From Parapedobacter pyrenivorans (GTDB taxonomy: Bacteria; Bacteroidota; Bacteroidia; Sphingobacteriales; Sphingobacteriaceae), in the NCBI RefSeq assembly GCF_014636865.1, contig NZ_BMER01000005.1, positions 62,001 to 126,000 on the forward strand: a DNA stretch of 64,000 nucleotides, given 5' to 3'. The notes under the pieces were generated by a model, which worked only from the letters and a program-made list of their open reading frames with translations, made no database searches and had not been told where the DNA came from. The first letter of the stretch is position 1. Each line of letters opens with the position of its first letter. Shown piece after piece: positions 1 to 8,685 of the stretch. The translations under genes and the position numbers were made by a program.

Positions 1-101
1 AGCGTATTATTCTCTTCTTGCCACATCAGTATAGGAAATTTTGGTTGTCACGAAATTTATGAAACATATGTCTAATAAAACAAAGAATCGTTGTTTTTGT
101 T

Positions 102-127
102 TGCTCGGAATACAGCTCAGCCGAGCA
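102..127. other. Inverted repeat at recO 3' end
   Basis: A perfect 7-bp inverted repeat (TGCTCGG at 102-108, CCGAGCA at 121-127) encloses the recO stop codon. On the recO strand an A-rich rather than T-rich stretch follows, so it is not a classical intrinsic terminator. It may still form the 3' end hairpin of the transcript. Confidence 0.3.
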
Positions 128-839
128 CCTCTTCCAGCACCCCATGTGATTTTATTTCGCCCATGTTTTCTACGTGAAATCGATAGAAATCAATGAGTTT
201 TTCGAGGAGGAAACGTCGATCTGCCAGCGAGATTTGCAGCGACCCCAAACGATCGAAAGAACAAGCCAGCAAAGCGGCCAGCTGCGAGGTGTGTGGCTCT
301 TGCAAAACCAGGGCGTGTGCTGGCAGGCTGCTACAGAAAACACCGTCTTTCAAATCAAAGAACGTTTGGCTGCTTTTGGGCAAAGCGGGGTGAAACCCCA
401 AGTAGCGGGATAGCTTGAGCAGGAAGAGGAGGTGAAAATTGGGCGGCATTTTTTCCAAGGAATCTAACCACGATACGGCATTGAATACGTAATCGAATAA
501 GGGTTCGTCGGTCGATTGCTGACGGAGGCATTTGTAAAGTATTTCGTTTAGAAATAGCAGAACAGCGCTTTTAGCGATGTCATAGGGTATGGTTTGGAAG
601 GGAGGCTGCTGCCGCGCCTCGGAAATCCGCTGTAAAGAAGTGTTTTCACGGTGATATACCACCATATCGAGCAAATGCAGCGGCTGTAAGATCGTTACGC
701 CGATTTTTGCTTTCGGTCTACGGGCGCCATTGATAATATAGGACTGCAAGCCGAACTTTTCGGTGAAAATCTGGGCTACTACACTGCTTTCCGAGTAGTT
801 GGTAGATTTCAACACAATACCGCGGGTTTTATGCAACAT
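117..839 (-). CDS. recO: DNA repair protein RecO
   Basis: RecO loads RecA onto SSB-coated single strands in the RecFOR recombination-repair pathway in the cytoplasm. The 240-residue product has the family's N-terminal start (MLHKTRGIVLKSTNYSESS), an OB-fold segment with GARRPKAK at about residues 38-45, and a helical C-terminal part; length is normal. Cysteine pairs seen in zinc-binding RecO proteins are not evident. It is the last gene of a minus-strand group, one base after dgkA, with which it is probably co-transcribed. Confidence 0.93.
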   Translation of the reverse strand: MLHKTRGIVLKSTNYSESSVVAQIFTEKFGLQSYIINGARRPKAKIGVTILQPLHLLDMVVYHRENTSLQRISEARQQPPFQTIPYDIAKSAVLLFLNEILYKCLRQQSTDEPLFDYVFNAVSWLDSLEKMPPNFHLLFLLKLSRYLGFHPALPKSSQTFFDLKDGVFCSSLPAHALVLQEPHTSQLAALLACSFDRLGSLQISLADRRFLLEKLIDFYRFHVENMGEIKSHGVLEEVLG

Positions 840-840
840 G

Positions 841-1206
841 TTATCCGAAAAACAACGACCATAATTTTGGACAAAAAATCACGCAGCCAATAATAGCAGA
901 AAAAACCGCGGCAATCAAAACCGCTCCTGCGGCGGCATCTTTGGCCTTTTTGGCTAGTGGATGGTAATCGGGCGACACGAGATCCACCAGGGCTTCAACA
1001 GCCGTGTTCAATAACTCAGTAATCAATACAATAGCGATACATCCGATTATCCAGCGCCACTCTGTGTAGGTCACGTTTAGCCAAGTTGCCAAACCAACAA
1101 CCGCTAGGGCCGCGACAACATGTATCCTGAAATTCCGTTCACCGCGGAAAGTGGTGAAAATCCCGTTAAGTGCAGGGAGGAATGGATTTTGGCGTGAATT
1201 ACTCAT
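841..1206 (-). CDS. dgkA: Diacylglycerol/undecaprenol kinase family membrane protein
   Basis: Small integral membrane lipid kinase of the DgkA family, acting on diacylglycerol or, as in many non-enteric bacteria, undecaprenol. Visible family marks are GERNFRIHVV near the N-terminus and the helix ELLNTAVEALVDL followed by KKAKDAAAGAV, with three hydrophobic segments. Two ATG starts are possible, at 1230 and 1206; 1206 overlaps the upstream stop by only eight bases and gives a normal length of about 121 residues. It sits between a small membrane protein and recO. Substrate preference cannot be read from sequence. Confidence 0.87.
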   Translation of the reverse strand: MSNSRQNPFLPALNGIFTTFRGERNFRIHVVAALAVVGLATWLNVTYTEWRWIIGCIAIVLITELLNTAVEALVDLVSPDYHPLAKKAKDAAAGAVLIAAVFSAIIGCVIFCPKLWSLFFG

Positions 1207-1426
1207 TTTTTTGTTGCTCTTTTCGTTCATCCAAGAGGCTACGACGCTCGATTTTCCGGATAAGGCTATATAGGGTTGTCAAAAAACCCATGCCGAATAC
1301 GATGACTCCAACCACCATTGCCCATTTATAGAGGGGGCGATCCTGACCCATGAGGAAAAGGCCAATTATGCAACAGGCTAACCCCACTATAATGCCAATG
1401 AGCCCTCGGAGTAGATATTTATTCAT
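1199..1426 (-). CDS. Small two-helix membrane protein, unknown
   Basis: A product of about 75 residues starting MNKYLLRGL at 1426. It has two hydrophobic segments (GLIGIIVGLACCIIGLF and WAMVVGVIVFGMGFLTTLY) and a charged, Glu/Lys-rich tail. An upstream in-frame ATG at 1453 would add nine residues but reaches into the intergenic space shared with the divergent LacI gene. It overlaps dgkA by a few bases, so the two are translationally coupled. The family was not recognised; the position upstream of dgkA-recO suggests only a membrane role. Confidence 0.65.
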   Translation of the reverse strand: MNKYLLRGLIGIIVGLACCIIGLFLMGQDRPLYKWAMVVGVIVFGMGFLTTLYSLIRKIERRSLLDERKEQQKNE

Positions 1427-1526
1427 AATCCATGTTGGTGATGTACACAACAAAGATAACGTTTTTGCCCATGATGCTATTTACATCAGGAATACTTATC
1501 TTTATGCATTTATTTTATCCCGCAAC

Positions 1527-2573
1527 ATGCCTAATATGACACTACGTGATATTGCCAATGCGTTGGATTTGTCTGTTTCGACGGTATCCAAGGCGTTGCG
1601 TGATAGTTATGAAATTGGCTACGAAACCAAGAAGCGGGTAATGAACTACGCGCGGGCAAACCATTACCTACCCAATCGTATGGCTAAAAGCTTGAAAGAG
1701 GGCAAAAGTGGTTCCATAGGCGTAGTGGTCTGTTCCATCGACAATAGTTTTGTTTCCCGTATGCTCGATGGAATCGACGGTGCCTGTACAGCGGCAGGAT
1801 ACGATATCATTATCATGCAGAGCAAAGAATCGTTGGCTCAGGAAAAATCGTGCCTTAAGCAGTTGGAAGCACGTGGTGTGGAAGGGATCTTGATATCGCC
1901 CGCTGCTGAGACCATCAATCTGGATCATATTGTTGGCCTGCGGGCCATAGGGATGCCAACCGTGCTATTTGACAGGATCAGTGAACGCTTTGACTCCTAT
2001 CAGGTCGGCGTCGATAACCGTGAGGGCGCTTTTTTGGCTACACAACACCTGATCGCCAACGGGTATATGCGTATTGCCATGCTCAATATTGGCCCCGATA
2101 TCCATTTTGCATCATTACGGGGCAAAGGATATCAGGATGCGCTGCGCGCAAACCACATTCCTTATCGGGAGGAGTATGTCCGCTTATGTAATCCATCAAG
2201 CAGGGACACGCTAAAAGACTGCGTCAGTACAAACATCCGATCACTTTTGGAACTACCGACGCCTCCCGAGGCCCTTTTTACAACCACTGATCAGTTGTCT
2301 ACCCACAGCCTGAGTGTTATGCACCAGCTCGGCTACCAAATTCCTCAAGACATTGCACTTATTGGATTCAGCAATACGGAACTGGCCGATATACTTACTC
2401 CCCCGCTTTCTACCGTATATCAGCCGGCTTTTGAAATTGGTAGGAAGGCTGCGGAGAAACTTATTGCTTTGATCGTTGGAAAGGAAGAGCCGGAAGAATA
2501 TGAAACAGTGATGCTGCCGGTACAGTTGGATATTCGCGAATCTAGCCGAACTAGGATTGAACCAAAGCGATAA
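1527..2573 (+). CDS. LacI-family transcriptional regulator
   Basis: DNA-binding regulator of about 348 residues: N-terminal LacI helix-turn-helix (TLRDIANALDLSVSTVSKAL, then hinge residues NHYLPNRMAKSL) and a periplasmic-binding-protein-like effector domain. An open frame extends upstream to 1350, but those residues are unrelated and run antisense into the neighbouring gene; the ATG at 1527 places the HTH three residues from the start, as usual. Effector residues cannot be deduced. A LacI-type palindrome lies upstream of kduI (13654-13667), so control of the uronate cassette is a reasonable inference. The 3' end overlaps convergent coaBC by 23 bases. Confidence 0.93.
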   Translation: MPNMTLRDIANALDLSVSTVSKALRDSYEIGYETKKRVMNYARANHYLPNRMAKSLKEGKSGSIGVVVCSIDNSFVSRMLDGIDGACTAAGYDIIIMQSKESLAQEKSCLKQLEARGVEGILISPAAETINLDHIVGLRAIGMPTVLFDRISERFDSYQVGVDNREGAFLATQHLIANGYMRIAMLNIGPDIHFASLRGKGYQDALRANHIPYREEYVRLCNPSSRDTLKDCVSTNIRSLLELPTPPEALFTTTDQLSTHSLSVMHQLGYQIPQDIALIGFSNTELADILTPPLSTVYQPAFEIGRKAAEKLIALIVGKEEPEEYETVMLPVQLDIRESSRTRIEPKR

Positions 2574-3756
2574 TACGCGTACAAATATCTCTTGCAACTT
2601 CTGCTTTGGATTTCAGCTCGAACGATTCGATATTTCTTTTTTGATCAATGATGGTGATTTTATTCGTATCTCCAGCAAATCCTGCACCTTCATCGCGCAT
2701 GGAATTCAGCACGATGAAATCGAGGTTCTTTTTCTGAAGTTTTTCGACGGCATGGATCTGTTCGTCATGCGTTTCCAGCGCAAAGCCGACGAGGATTTGC
2801 TCCGCGCGTTTTCGTTGGCCTAACGTGGTTAGGATATCGGTGGTCTTAACGAGCTCGATTGTAAAGCCCTGTCCCTCGTTTTTCTTGATTTTTCGTTCGG
2901 CAGCAACTTTCGGTTTGTAGTCGGCCACAGCTGCGCTCATCACTGTGATGTCCGTCTCGGCAAAGTTCGCTAGGCAAGCATCGAGCATTTCGGCTGCAGA
3001 GGTAACAGAAACGCTTTTTACACCAGCAGGCGTGGATAATACGGTGGGTCCACTCACTAAGGTCACATCGGCTCCCAAGTCGGCCAGGCGAGATGCAATG
3101 GCATATCCCATCTTACCACTGGAGTGATTGCCGATATACCGTACCGGATCAATGGCCTCATACGTAGGGCCGGCTGTGACCAAGGCCCTCTTCCCTGACA
3201 AGGGGAGCGCCGTGGAAAAAAAAGTATGGAGCACAGCAAGTATTTCTTCGGGTTCAGCAAGCCGGCCCGTTCCCGTCAGCCCACTCGCCAGCTCCCCATC
3301 GCCCGGTGGAATGATGTGGTTGCCAAATGATTTGAGCCGGGCGATATTAGATTGTGTACTCTCGTGTTTCCACATATCCAAATCCATGGCGGGAGCGAGA
3401 AAAACCGGCGACTTGGCGGAAAGATATACCGCACAGAGCAAATTATCGCATAGGCCATGTGAAAATTTAGCCAAGGTATTTGCACTTGCCGGCGCTACAA
3501 CGATAGCATCAGCCGCCAGTGCGAGGTGTACGTGATTGTTCCATTCGCCAGAAGCCGGATCGAAATAGTCAACCCGTACCGGATTGCCCGAGAGCGTGGA
3601 AAGCGTGAGGGGTGTAATGAAGTTTTTTGCATCGGGGGTCATGACAACCTGTACCTTCGCTCCCGCTTTGACCAACAGGCGGGTCAAATGGGCCGATTTA
3701 TAGGCAGCGATGCCACCGCAGACGCCCAAAAGCACATGCTTTCCCCGAATGCCCAC
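2551..3756 (-). CDS. coaBC: Bifunctional phosphopantothenoylcysteine decarboxylase/synthetase
   Basis: Two consecutive steps of coenzyme A synthesis: CoaB ligates cysteine to 4'-phosphopantothenate using CTP, CoaC (an FMN enzyme) decarboxylates the product. The N-terminal CoaC half shows NHVHLAL with the catalytic His (about 75), PASANT at 89-94 and APAMDLDMW near 121. The C-terminal CoaB half shows NHSSGKMGYAIA near 210, SAAVADYKP and LVGFALET. At the CoaC flexible loop the sequence is LASGLTGTGRL, with Ser where the classical enzyme has Cys. The start is GTG, sharing one base with the rpoZ stop. Confidence 0.95.
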   Translation of the reverse strand: MGIRGKHVLLGVCGGIAAYKSAHLTRLLVKAGAKVQVVMTPDAKNFITPLTLSTLSGNPVRVDYFDPASGEWNNHVHLALAADAIVVAPASANTLAKFSHGLCDNLLCAVYLSAKSPVFLAPAMDLDMWKHESTQSNIARLKSFGNHIIPPGDGELASGLTGTGRLAEPEEILAVLHTFFSTALPLSGKRALVTAGPTYEAIDPVRYIGNHSSGKMGYAIASRLADLGADVTLVSGPTVLSTPAGVKSVSVTSAAEMLDACLANFAETDITVMSAAVADYKPKVAAERKIKKNEGQGFTIELVKTTDILTTLGQRKRAEQILVGFALETHDEQIHAVEKLQKKNLDFIVLNSMRDEGAGFAGDTNKITIIDQKRNIESFELKSKAEVARDICTRIIALVQS

Positions 3757-4091
3757 TATTCGCCGTCTTTTTCCTTCGTTGGGTTTCTGAAGTATACCTT
3801 ATCGTGTAGGAACTCGTCTATGGATACCAAACTGGGCTTGGGCAGGCGTTCGTAATGTTTGGAAATCTCGATTTGCTCGCGGTTTTCAAACACTTCTTCC
3901 AAATTATCGTTGGTCGTTGCAAACTCAGCCAACTTGCCATTCAGTTCTTCTTTTACATCTACAGCGATTTGGTTAGCCCGTTTGCTGATAATCACGATGG
4001 ACTCATAGAGGTTGTCCGTTTTCTTATCCAAGTCCCTCAAATCACGGGTTATCGTCGTATTTGGGGTGGTTTTGTTTATTTGAGTACTCAT
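3756..4091 (-). CDS. rpoZ: RNA polymerase omega subunit, Bacteroidota type
   Basis: A 111-residue protein with an Rpb6/omega-like core: NLYESIVIISKRANQIA near residues 27-43 and a following helix, then the lineage-specific extension SLVSIDEFLHDKVYF. Omega assists RNA polymerase assembly. The gene lies between bamD and coaBC, an arrangement often annotated in Bacteroidota, with 20 bases to bamD and a one-base overlap with coaBC, so the three form an operon. Recognition rests on the N-terminal core and gene order rather than on close similarity to proteobacterial RpoZ. Confidence 0.82.
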   Translation of the reverse strand: MSTQINKTTPNTTITRDLRDLDKKTDNLYESIVIISKRANQIAVDVKEELNGKLAEFATTNDNLEEVFENREQIEISKHYERLPKPSLVSIDEFLHDKVYFRNPTKEKDGE

Positions 4092-4111
4092 ATCTTTTGA
4101 AATCTATTCCT

Positions 4112-5002
4112 TCAATTTGTTGGTTCTTCGGCTTTCTCAGCAGTTTGTGCGGCGGTTGCTGCAGCAACCTGGGCCATGTATTTTGTTGCTTGCTCAACGC
4201 CCTTTTCAGCATCTTTATTAAGCTGGTCTGCCTCTTTGCGAAATTTGCTTTCCGGATAGTCGACAATAAAATTAGCATATAAATCCAAGACCTCGCTGAA
4301 ACGTTCCTCCTGCCTTCTCGGGTGGCTTTGGTTGGCGTACAGGTATTGCGCTTTTATACTAAGGAACTCCATTTCTTCGGCGTATTTCGTGTCTGGAAAT
4401 TCACGCAACACATTGTCGAAGGCAATCACCGCCGCCCTGTAGTCGTCCTGTAGCCCCATATCCAGATAGAGCTTGGCATTGGCAAACGCCTTGGCTTCCA
4501 ATTTATCCCGAAGCTGTTGGATAAGGCCCGAGGCTTCTTTGGCGCGCTCGCTATCGGGATAAAGGTTAATAAATAGTTGGAGTGCTTCGATTGCCCGATA
4601 GGTATATTCCTGATCAAGCCCGGCTTTGGGCGATTCGAGAAAATAGCAATATGCACCCATATAACGGCACTCCTCGGCACGGGCACTGTTTGGATAGGTA
4701 TCCGTAAATTGCTTGAAATGGAACCGCGCCGTGGTATAGTCGCGGAGGTTGTAGTTGGTATATGCCGTATAATAATACAGGTCTTCCGCTTCTGACTGGC
4801 CGCGGTATTTCACCATCAGATCATCGAATAGAATCAGTGCTTTGCTGTATTTTTTCTTGTTGTAATACTTTAACGCTTCCTGATATTTCTGAGCGATGTT
4901 ATTGCTGGCTCGTAACTTTTCAAACTTGCTCTTACACCCGACAACCATCACGACCAAAAACAACCCGGCAACCCATGCCGCTATTCGCCTGTTTATAAAC
5001 AT
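4112..5002 (-). CDS. bamD: Outer membrane assembly lipoprotein BamD
   Basis: BamD is a TPR-like lipoprotein of the BAM complex that folds beta-barrel proteins into the outer membrane. The 296-residue product has a signal sequence with lipobox VVGC (Cys near residue 22), then BamD repeats such as YQEALKYYNKKKYSKAL and HFKQFTDTYPNSARAEE, and an Ala/Glu-rich C-terminus. An open frame extends to 5083, but a promoter -7 element (TATCTTTG) occupies 5007-5014, so the ATG at 5002 is the start and the mRNA is probably leaderless. First gene of bamD-rpoZ-coaBC. Confidence 0.92.
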   Translation of the reverse strand: MFINRRIAAWVAGLFLVVMVVGCKSKFEKLRASNNIAQKYQEALKYYNKKKYSKALILFDDLMVKYRGQSEAEDLYYYTAYTNYNLRDYTTARFHFKQFTDTYPNSARAEECRYMGAYCYFLESPKAGLDQEYTYRAIEALQLFINLYPDSERAKEASGLIQQLRDKLEAKAFANAKLYLDMGLQDDYRAAVIAFDNVLREFPDTKYAEEMEFLSIKAQYLYANQSHPRRQEERFSEVLDLYANFIVDYPESKFRKEADQLNKDAEKGVEQATKYMAQVAAATAAQTAEKAEEPTN

Positions 5003-5006
5003 TCTG

Positions 5007-5038
5007 CAAAGATAAGTGAATTTAAAATACCTGTCAAT
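5007..5038 (-). promoter_or_regulatory. bamD promoter, abutting the start codon
   Basis: On the minus strand ATTG (5035-5038) and TATCTTTG (5007-5014) are separated by 20 bases, matching the Bacteroidota consensus TTTG-N19-TAnnTTTG with one change in the -33 box. Only four bases separate the -7 box from the bamD ATG, so transcription should begin at or next to the start codon. Confidence 0.7.
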
Positions 5039-5192
5039 TAAATTTTTATGGTGCAAGATAGGGCGAAAATGACGGATGGCCAAGTGGTTTAACAGAGTTT
5101 AACAGATTGTAGAGCCGTTTTGAGAGACACGCCATTTATGATAAATTAAGAAAATATCCGTATCTTTACAGCTTTGTAATAATCATAAGGTT

Positions 5193-5477
5193 ATGGAAAT
5201 ACGGGAAAGAGTAGAACAGGCTTTGGAGTCTATCCGGCCATATCTCGAGACAGACGGTGGTAATGTGAGTATTGAAGAGATTACGGCAGAAAACGTGGTG
5301 AGACTAAAGCTCTTGGGTTCCTGTGCTTCGTGCGCCATGAGCATCATGACATTCAAAGCGGGCTTGGAGCAAGCCATCAAGAAAGCCGTTCCGGAAATCA
5401 CAGCCGTTGAGGCCATCAATATTACCGATATGGATGATCCGAGCGCGACAATGCCCATTCCGAGAATGAACGGGTAG
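5193..5477 (+). CDS. NifU C-terminal domain iron-sulfur scaffold protein
   Basis: A 94-residue protein made of a single NifU C-terminal (Nfu) domain, which carries a bridging Fe-S cluster for transfer to client proteins. The signature is RPYLETDGGNVSIEEI near the start and the cluster-binding GSCASCAMS (CxxC) at about residues 46-54. A final tail ending DPSATMPIPRMNG extends past the domain. It is monocistronic between divergent bamD and a plus-strand gene; a TATCTTTA element near 5161 may be its promoter. Confidence 0.9.
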   Translation: MEIRERVEQALESIRPYLETDGGNVSIEEITAENVVRLKLLGSCASCAMSIMTFKAGLEQAIKKAVPEITAVEAINITDMDDPSATMPIPRMNG

Positions 5478-5546
5478 GCATCCGGGGGATTTAACATTAT
5501 TTAACGGGATGAAGAACTTCCGAATGTGTAGTTTTGTTGAATAATT

Positions 5547-6191
5547 ATGGGGACAATCCGCAACATATTGGTTTTTTTGTTTACCATTGGGATGGTCGTG
5601 TCATCGTTGGCGCAGCAGAAAAAGCTCGTGCAGTTCAGTGGCGTCATCCACAACGCGGATACCAATGTGATCGTACCTTATGTAACGGTTACCAACCTTT
5701 CATTCGAAAACTACACCGTTACGGCCAATCATCAGGGGTACTTTTCATTCGTGGCGCATGAGGGCGACACGGTCCTTTTTACGTCCGTTGGCTACCGATC
5801 TACCCGTGTCGTTATTCCAAGGGTCAGGGAAGATAAGTACACTGCGATGGTAGACATGACTGCGGAAATCAAGGAGCTGCCTATGGTAACGCCTTATCCT
5901 TGGGCCAGTATCGACGAATTCAATATGGCGTTCATGTCGCTCGAGATCGCAGATGATGACATCGTTGTGGCGAAACGGAACCTTTCGCCTGAATCGTTGG
6001 CTGCACTGGCCGCCGTGACGCCCCGCAGCGCGGAGGAGATCCAGAGCTTCAGCGCCACGCAAAACCATATCAGCCTAAGCAACCAAGCCGTGAATCAGCG
6101 CATGGCCAATCCCTTGTTAAGCCCATTCGCTTGGGGTAACCTGATCAGACAGATTACAGAGGGGACTAAGAGCCGACAGCGGGGCAGGTGA
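5547..6191 (+). CDS. Secreted protein with carboxypeptidase-like regulatory domain
   Basis: A 214-residue exported protein: signal peptide ending near VSSLAQQ, then a CarboxypepD_reg-like beta-sandwich (QFSGVIHNADTNVIVPYVTV ... GYFSFVAHEGDTVLFTSVGY), the domain that precedes the plug in SusC proteins and occurs alone in many small Bacteroidota proteins. The remainder is helical, with a Gln/Asn-rich stretch, and has no recognised fold. Role unknown; probably periplasmic or envelope-associated. It converges on the lolE-type gene with a seven-base gap. Confidence 0.75.
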   Translation: MGTIRNILVFLFTIGMVVSSLAQQKKLVQFSGVIHNADTNVIVPYVTVTNLSFENYTVTANHQGYFSFVAHEGDTVLFTSVGYRSTRVVIPRVREDKYTAMVDMTAEIKELPMVTPYPWASIDEFNMAFMSLEIADDDIVVAKRNLSPESLAALAAVTPRSAEEIQSFSATQNHISLSNQAVNQRMANPLLSPFAWGNLIRQITEGTKSRQRGR

Positions 6192-6198
6192 CGCTCAA

Positions 6199-7419
6199 TT
6201 AAGACAAGCGCGCGGTCTGCTTGACGCTGAGTCGCGATGATACCAGTGAAATGACTGTAGAAATTGCAAAAACAGTCAGGAAAACCAGCACAAAGTCGCT
6301 TAACCGGATGTCCACCGGATAGACGTCGGTCACCAGGTTTTCGCCTTCGCCGAAACGGATCCAACCGAAATACTGTTGGGAAACACAGAAAAGGAGACCC
6401 AGAATCAGCCCGGCGAAACACCCTATCAGTGAGATCAACAAGCCCTCGTAAAAGAAAATCCGCCGTATAAGGCCATCGTTTGCGCCTAGACCCATCAATA
6501 CCGAGATGTCTTTCTTCTTGTCAATGACGAGCATTGTAAGTGATCCTACGATATTGAAAAGCGCAATGATTCCAGTAAACGCAATGATGAAAAACACCGC
6601 CCATTTCTCTGTACGAACAATTTTATACAGCGTGGGATTCTGTTGTTCACGGGTTTTTACGATGTAAGCATCGCCTAGTCGTGCAGAAAGCTCGCGCTGT
6701 ACGACAGCTACGTTGCTACCCTGCGCGAGGTTGATTTCTATGGCGGATACCTCTTCAAATTCGCCCAGGACTTCCCGCGCAAAATCCATGGGCACGATGA
6801 GCAGGTCGTCAAACTCCTGTTGGTATTCCAACACGCCCGCAGGCCGTATGGAACGCATGGTGAACTCTTCGGCCGGATTGATGCTTCCCGTTACCCCTTT
6901 GCGAGGAGAGAAGACCTCAATCATACGCGAACCATCGTTTATCGAAATACCCAATGTTCCCTGTACACGTGCACCGATTACCGCATAATCGGTGTCCCCA
7001 TAGTGTAACGCAAAATGACCGTCCTGGAGCAAGGTATCCATCGATTGCGGCAGCGCATCGGCAATGGTAATGCCTTTGATTGTCGCAATATACTGGGCAT
7101 CTCCATAACGCAGTAATACCCGCTCCTGCAGTACCTCGCGGTATGAGGTAACGGCGGGATGCTTCTTCAGGGCCAGCGCCGTAGTCGAATCCGACAAAAA
7201 GCCTTTGCCTTTTGCGGGCTCTATGCGGAGCTCGGGAGTGAATGCACTGTACATCGAAAATATCAGGTTTTCCAGACCATTATAAAACGACAAGATAATG
7301 ATGAGTGACGCGCTGCTAACCAAGACACCAAGCACGCTGATGCCTGAAATGATATTGACGGCATTGACGGTCTTCTTGGAAAAAAGGTAGCGTTTGGCGA
7401 AGTACAAAGCAATGTTCAT
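6199..7419 (-). CDS. FtsX/LolE-type ABC transporter permease
   Basis: A 406-residue inner-membrane permease of the LolC/LolE-MacB superfamily: short N-terminal cytoplasmic helix (IALYFAKRYLFSKK), first membrane helix, a large periplasmic domain (about residues 50-260), then three membrane helices (FIIAFTGIIALFNIVGSLTM and onward) typical of FtsX permeases. Such proteins release lipoproteins to the periplasmic carrier, which would suit an operon that also encodes lipoprotein GldD, but substrate is inferred. No ATPase gene is adjacent. Three bases separate it from the MBL hydrolase gene. Confidence 0.85.
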   Translation of the reverse strand: MNIALYFAKRYLFSKKTVNAVNIISGISVLGVLVSSASLIIILSFYNGLENLIFSMYSAFTPELRIEPAKGKGFLSDSTTALALKKHPAVTSYREVLQERVLLRYGDAQYIATIKGITIADALPQSMDTLLQDGHFALHYGDTDYAVIGARVQGTLGISINDGSRMIEVFSPRKGVTGSINPAEEFTMRSIRPAGVLEYQQEFDDLLIVPMDFAREVLGEFEEVSAIEINLAQGSNVAVVQRELSARLGDAYIVKTREQQNPTLYKIVRTEKWAVFFIIAFTGIIALFNIVGSLTMLVIDKKKDISVLMGLGANDGLIRRIFFYEGLLISLIGCFAGLILGLLFCVSQQYFGWIRFGEGENLVTDVYPVDIRLSDFVLVFLTVFAISTVISLVSSRLSVKQTARLS

Positions 7420-7422
7420 AGG

Positions 7423-8064
7423 CTACCCCCTTATAAACGGATTGGTGTTTTTTTCATGACCGATGGTTGTCTGCGGTCCGTGGCCAGGGTAAACGACGGT
7501 TTCCGCTGGTAGCAAATAGAGCTTATAAGCAATGCTATCCAGCAGTTGCTGGTGATTGCCCCCGGGTAAATCCGTACGGCCAATGCTCCCCTTGAAAAGC
7601 ACATCGCCGCCGATCAGGAAATTCGCATCTCGGCTATAGAAGCACAGGTGAGCCGGGGAATGGCCCGGAGCAAAGATAAGTTCCAGGCCATGCTGGCCTA
7701 AGGAGACTGTGCCGGAAGACGGAAGGAATGTCTCGGCAATAGGCGATACGTCGTAGCGTATCCCCATTTGAGGCGCATAGTTTTGGACTTCCATAAGGAG
7801 CGGAAGCTCGCCCTCATGGAATTGCGGCAGTAAGCCGTATTGGTCGTAACAATACCGGTTGCCAAGCACGTGGTCGATGTGGCAATGGGTGTTGAGCAGC
7901 AACTCCGGCGTTAGGCCTTCTGCACGAATGAAATCGCTTAGTTGCTGTTCTTCATATGGGCCGTACATTCCAGGGTCTATGATCGCCGCGGAACCGGTAT
8001 CGTCGTATAACAAATAGGTGTTTTCCTGATACGGATTGCAGACGAACGATTTGATATGGATCAT
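7423..8064 (-). CDS. MBL-fold metallo-hydrolase (glyoxalase II-like)
   Basis: A 213-residue zinc hydrolase with the metallo-beta-lactamase signature THCHIDH at about residues 60-66, a later GHSPAHLCFY metal-binding segment, GGDVLFKGSIGRTDLPGG and a final YPGHGPQT histidine motif. This is the pattern of the YcbL/glyoxalase II group, which hydrolyses thioesters of hydroxyacids. It lacks the extra C-terminal domain of true GloB. Natural substrate unknown. It lies in the comA-aroE-gldD-lolE operon. Confidence 0.88.
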   Translation of the reverse strand: MIHIKSFVCNPYQENTYLLYDDTGSAAIIDPGMYGPYEEQQLSDFIRAEGLTPELLLNTHCHIDHVLGNRYCYDQYGLLPQFHEGELPLLMEVQNYAPQMGIRYDVSPIAETFLPSSGTVSLGQHGLELIFAPGHSPAHLCFYSRDANFLIGGDVLFKGSIGRTDLPGGNHQQLLDSIAYKLYLLPAETVVYPGHGPQTTIGHEKNTNPFIRG

Positions 8065-8100
8065 AGTCGCAAAGGTAACGGTTTTTAGTTTGGAACCACT

Positions 8101-8685
8101 TTATTTCCAGCGTATGGATTGAATAAGCGTATCGATATCAGCCTTTATGAAATCCAGCACGGGCTGTATCGAATCCAGTCGAGGCTTTTCGTGGAAGTAC
8201 AATGCGCCCCGCAGGTAATGACGGGTGCTATCGGTCACAAAAAACTGAATATTTGAGGCCGTATTCCCCTTAATGTCATATTTCAGTCCATATACATCGG
8301 CATCCGGACGGCTGATTCGCTGTTGATCGATGGCCGTAGCCCTAACCGTGTGGTTGAACGCAAATGTGCGGGCATCTTCTACCAATTCATTAAAGTTGTC
8401 GCGACCCGAAACCGGCATATAACTCAGGTGGATTCTGGCATTGAATTGCGGAAAATTGATATCCATCCAACACGGTTGGGCTTCGGCTGAACGGTCGGGC
8501 TCCTGCTGTGCATAGGCGGGAACGTCAAACACGAAGGGGCAGCCCGAGGACAAGGTGTCGTATTCTTTTTCGGGAAGTACAACACGGAAATAACCCCGAG
8601 GTTTTGGTGAGTAGTGTTGTGTGCATCCCCATACGCCGAACGTGAGGACCAAACTGAATAGGGACAATTGTTTGAAGCACCTCAT
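8101..8685 (-). CDS. gldD: Gliding motility/T9SS lipoprotein GldD
   Basis: GldD is a Bacteroidota envelope lipoprotein required in Flavobacterium johnsoniae for gliding and for type IX secretion. The product of about 194 residues begins MRCFKQLSLFSL with a lipobox ending WGC and then PKPRGYFRV, a segment characteristic of GldD; WMDINFPQFNARIHLSY and ISRPDADVYGLKYDI follow. The start at 8685 overlaps the aroE stop as ATGA, showing translational coupling; five extra upstream residues are possible but would deepen the overlap. Sphingobacteriaceae usually do not glide visibly, so here it probably serves secretion. Confidence 0.88.
   Translation of the reverse strand: MRCFKQLSLFSLVLTFGVWGCTQHYSPKPRGYFRVVLPEKEYDTLSSGCPFVFDVPAYAQQEPDRSAEAQPCWMDINFPQFNARIHLSYMPVSGRDNFNELVEDARTFAFNHTVRATAIDQQRISRPDADVYGLKYDIKGNTASNIQFFVTDSTRHYLRGALYFHEKPRLDSIQPVLDFIKADIDTLIQSIRWK

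Noticed and set aside
5003-5083. N-terminal extension of BamD
   Set aside because: Those codons contain the promoter; the lipoprotein signal begins at 5002.
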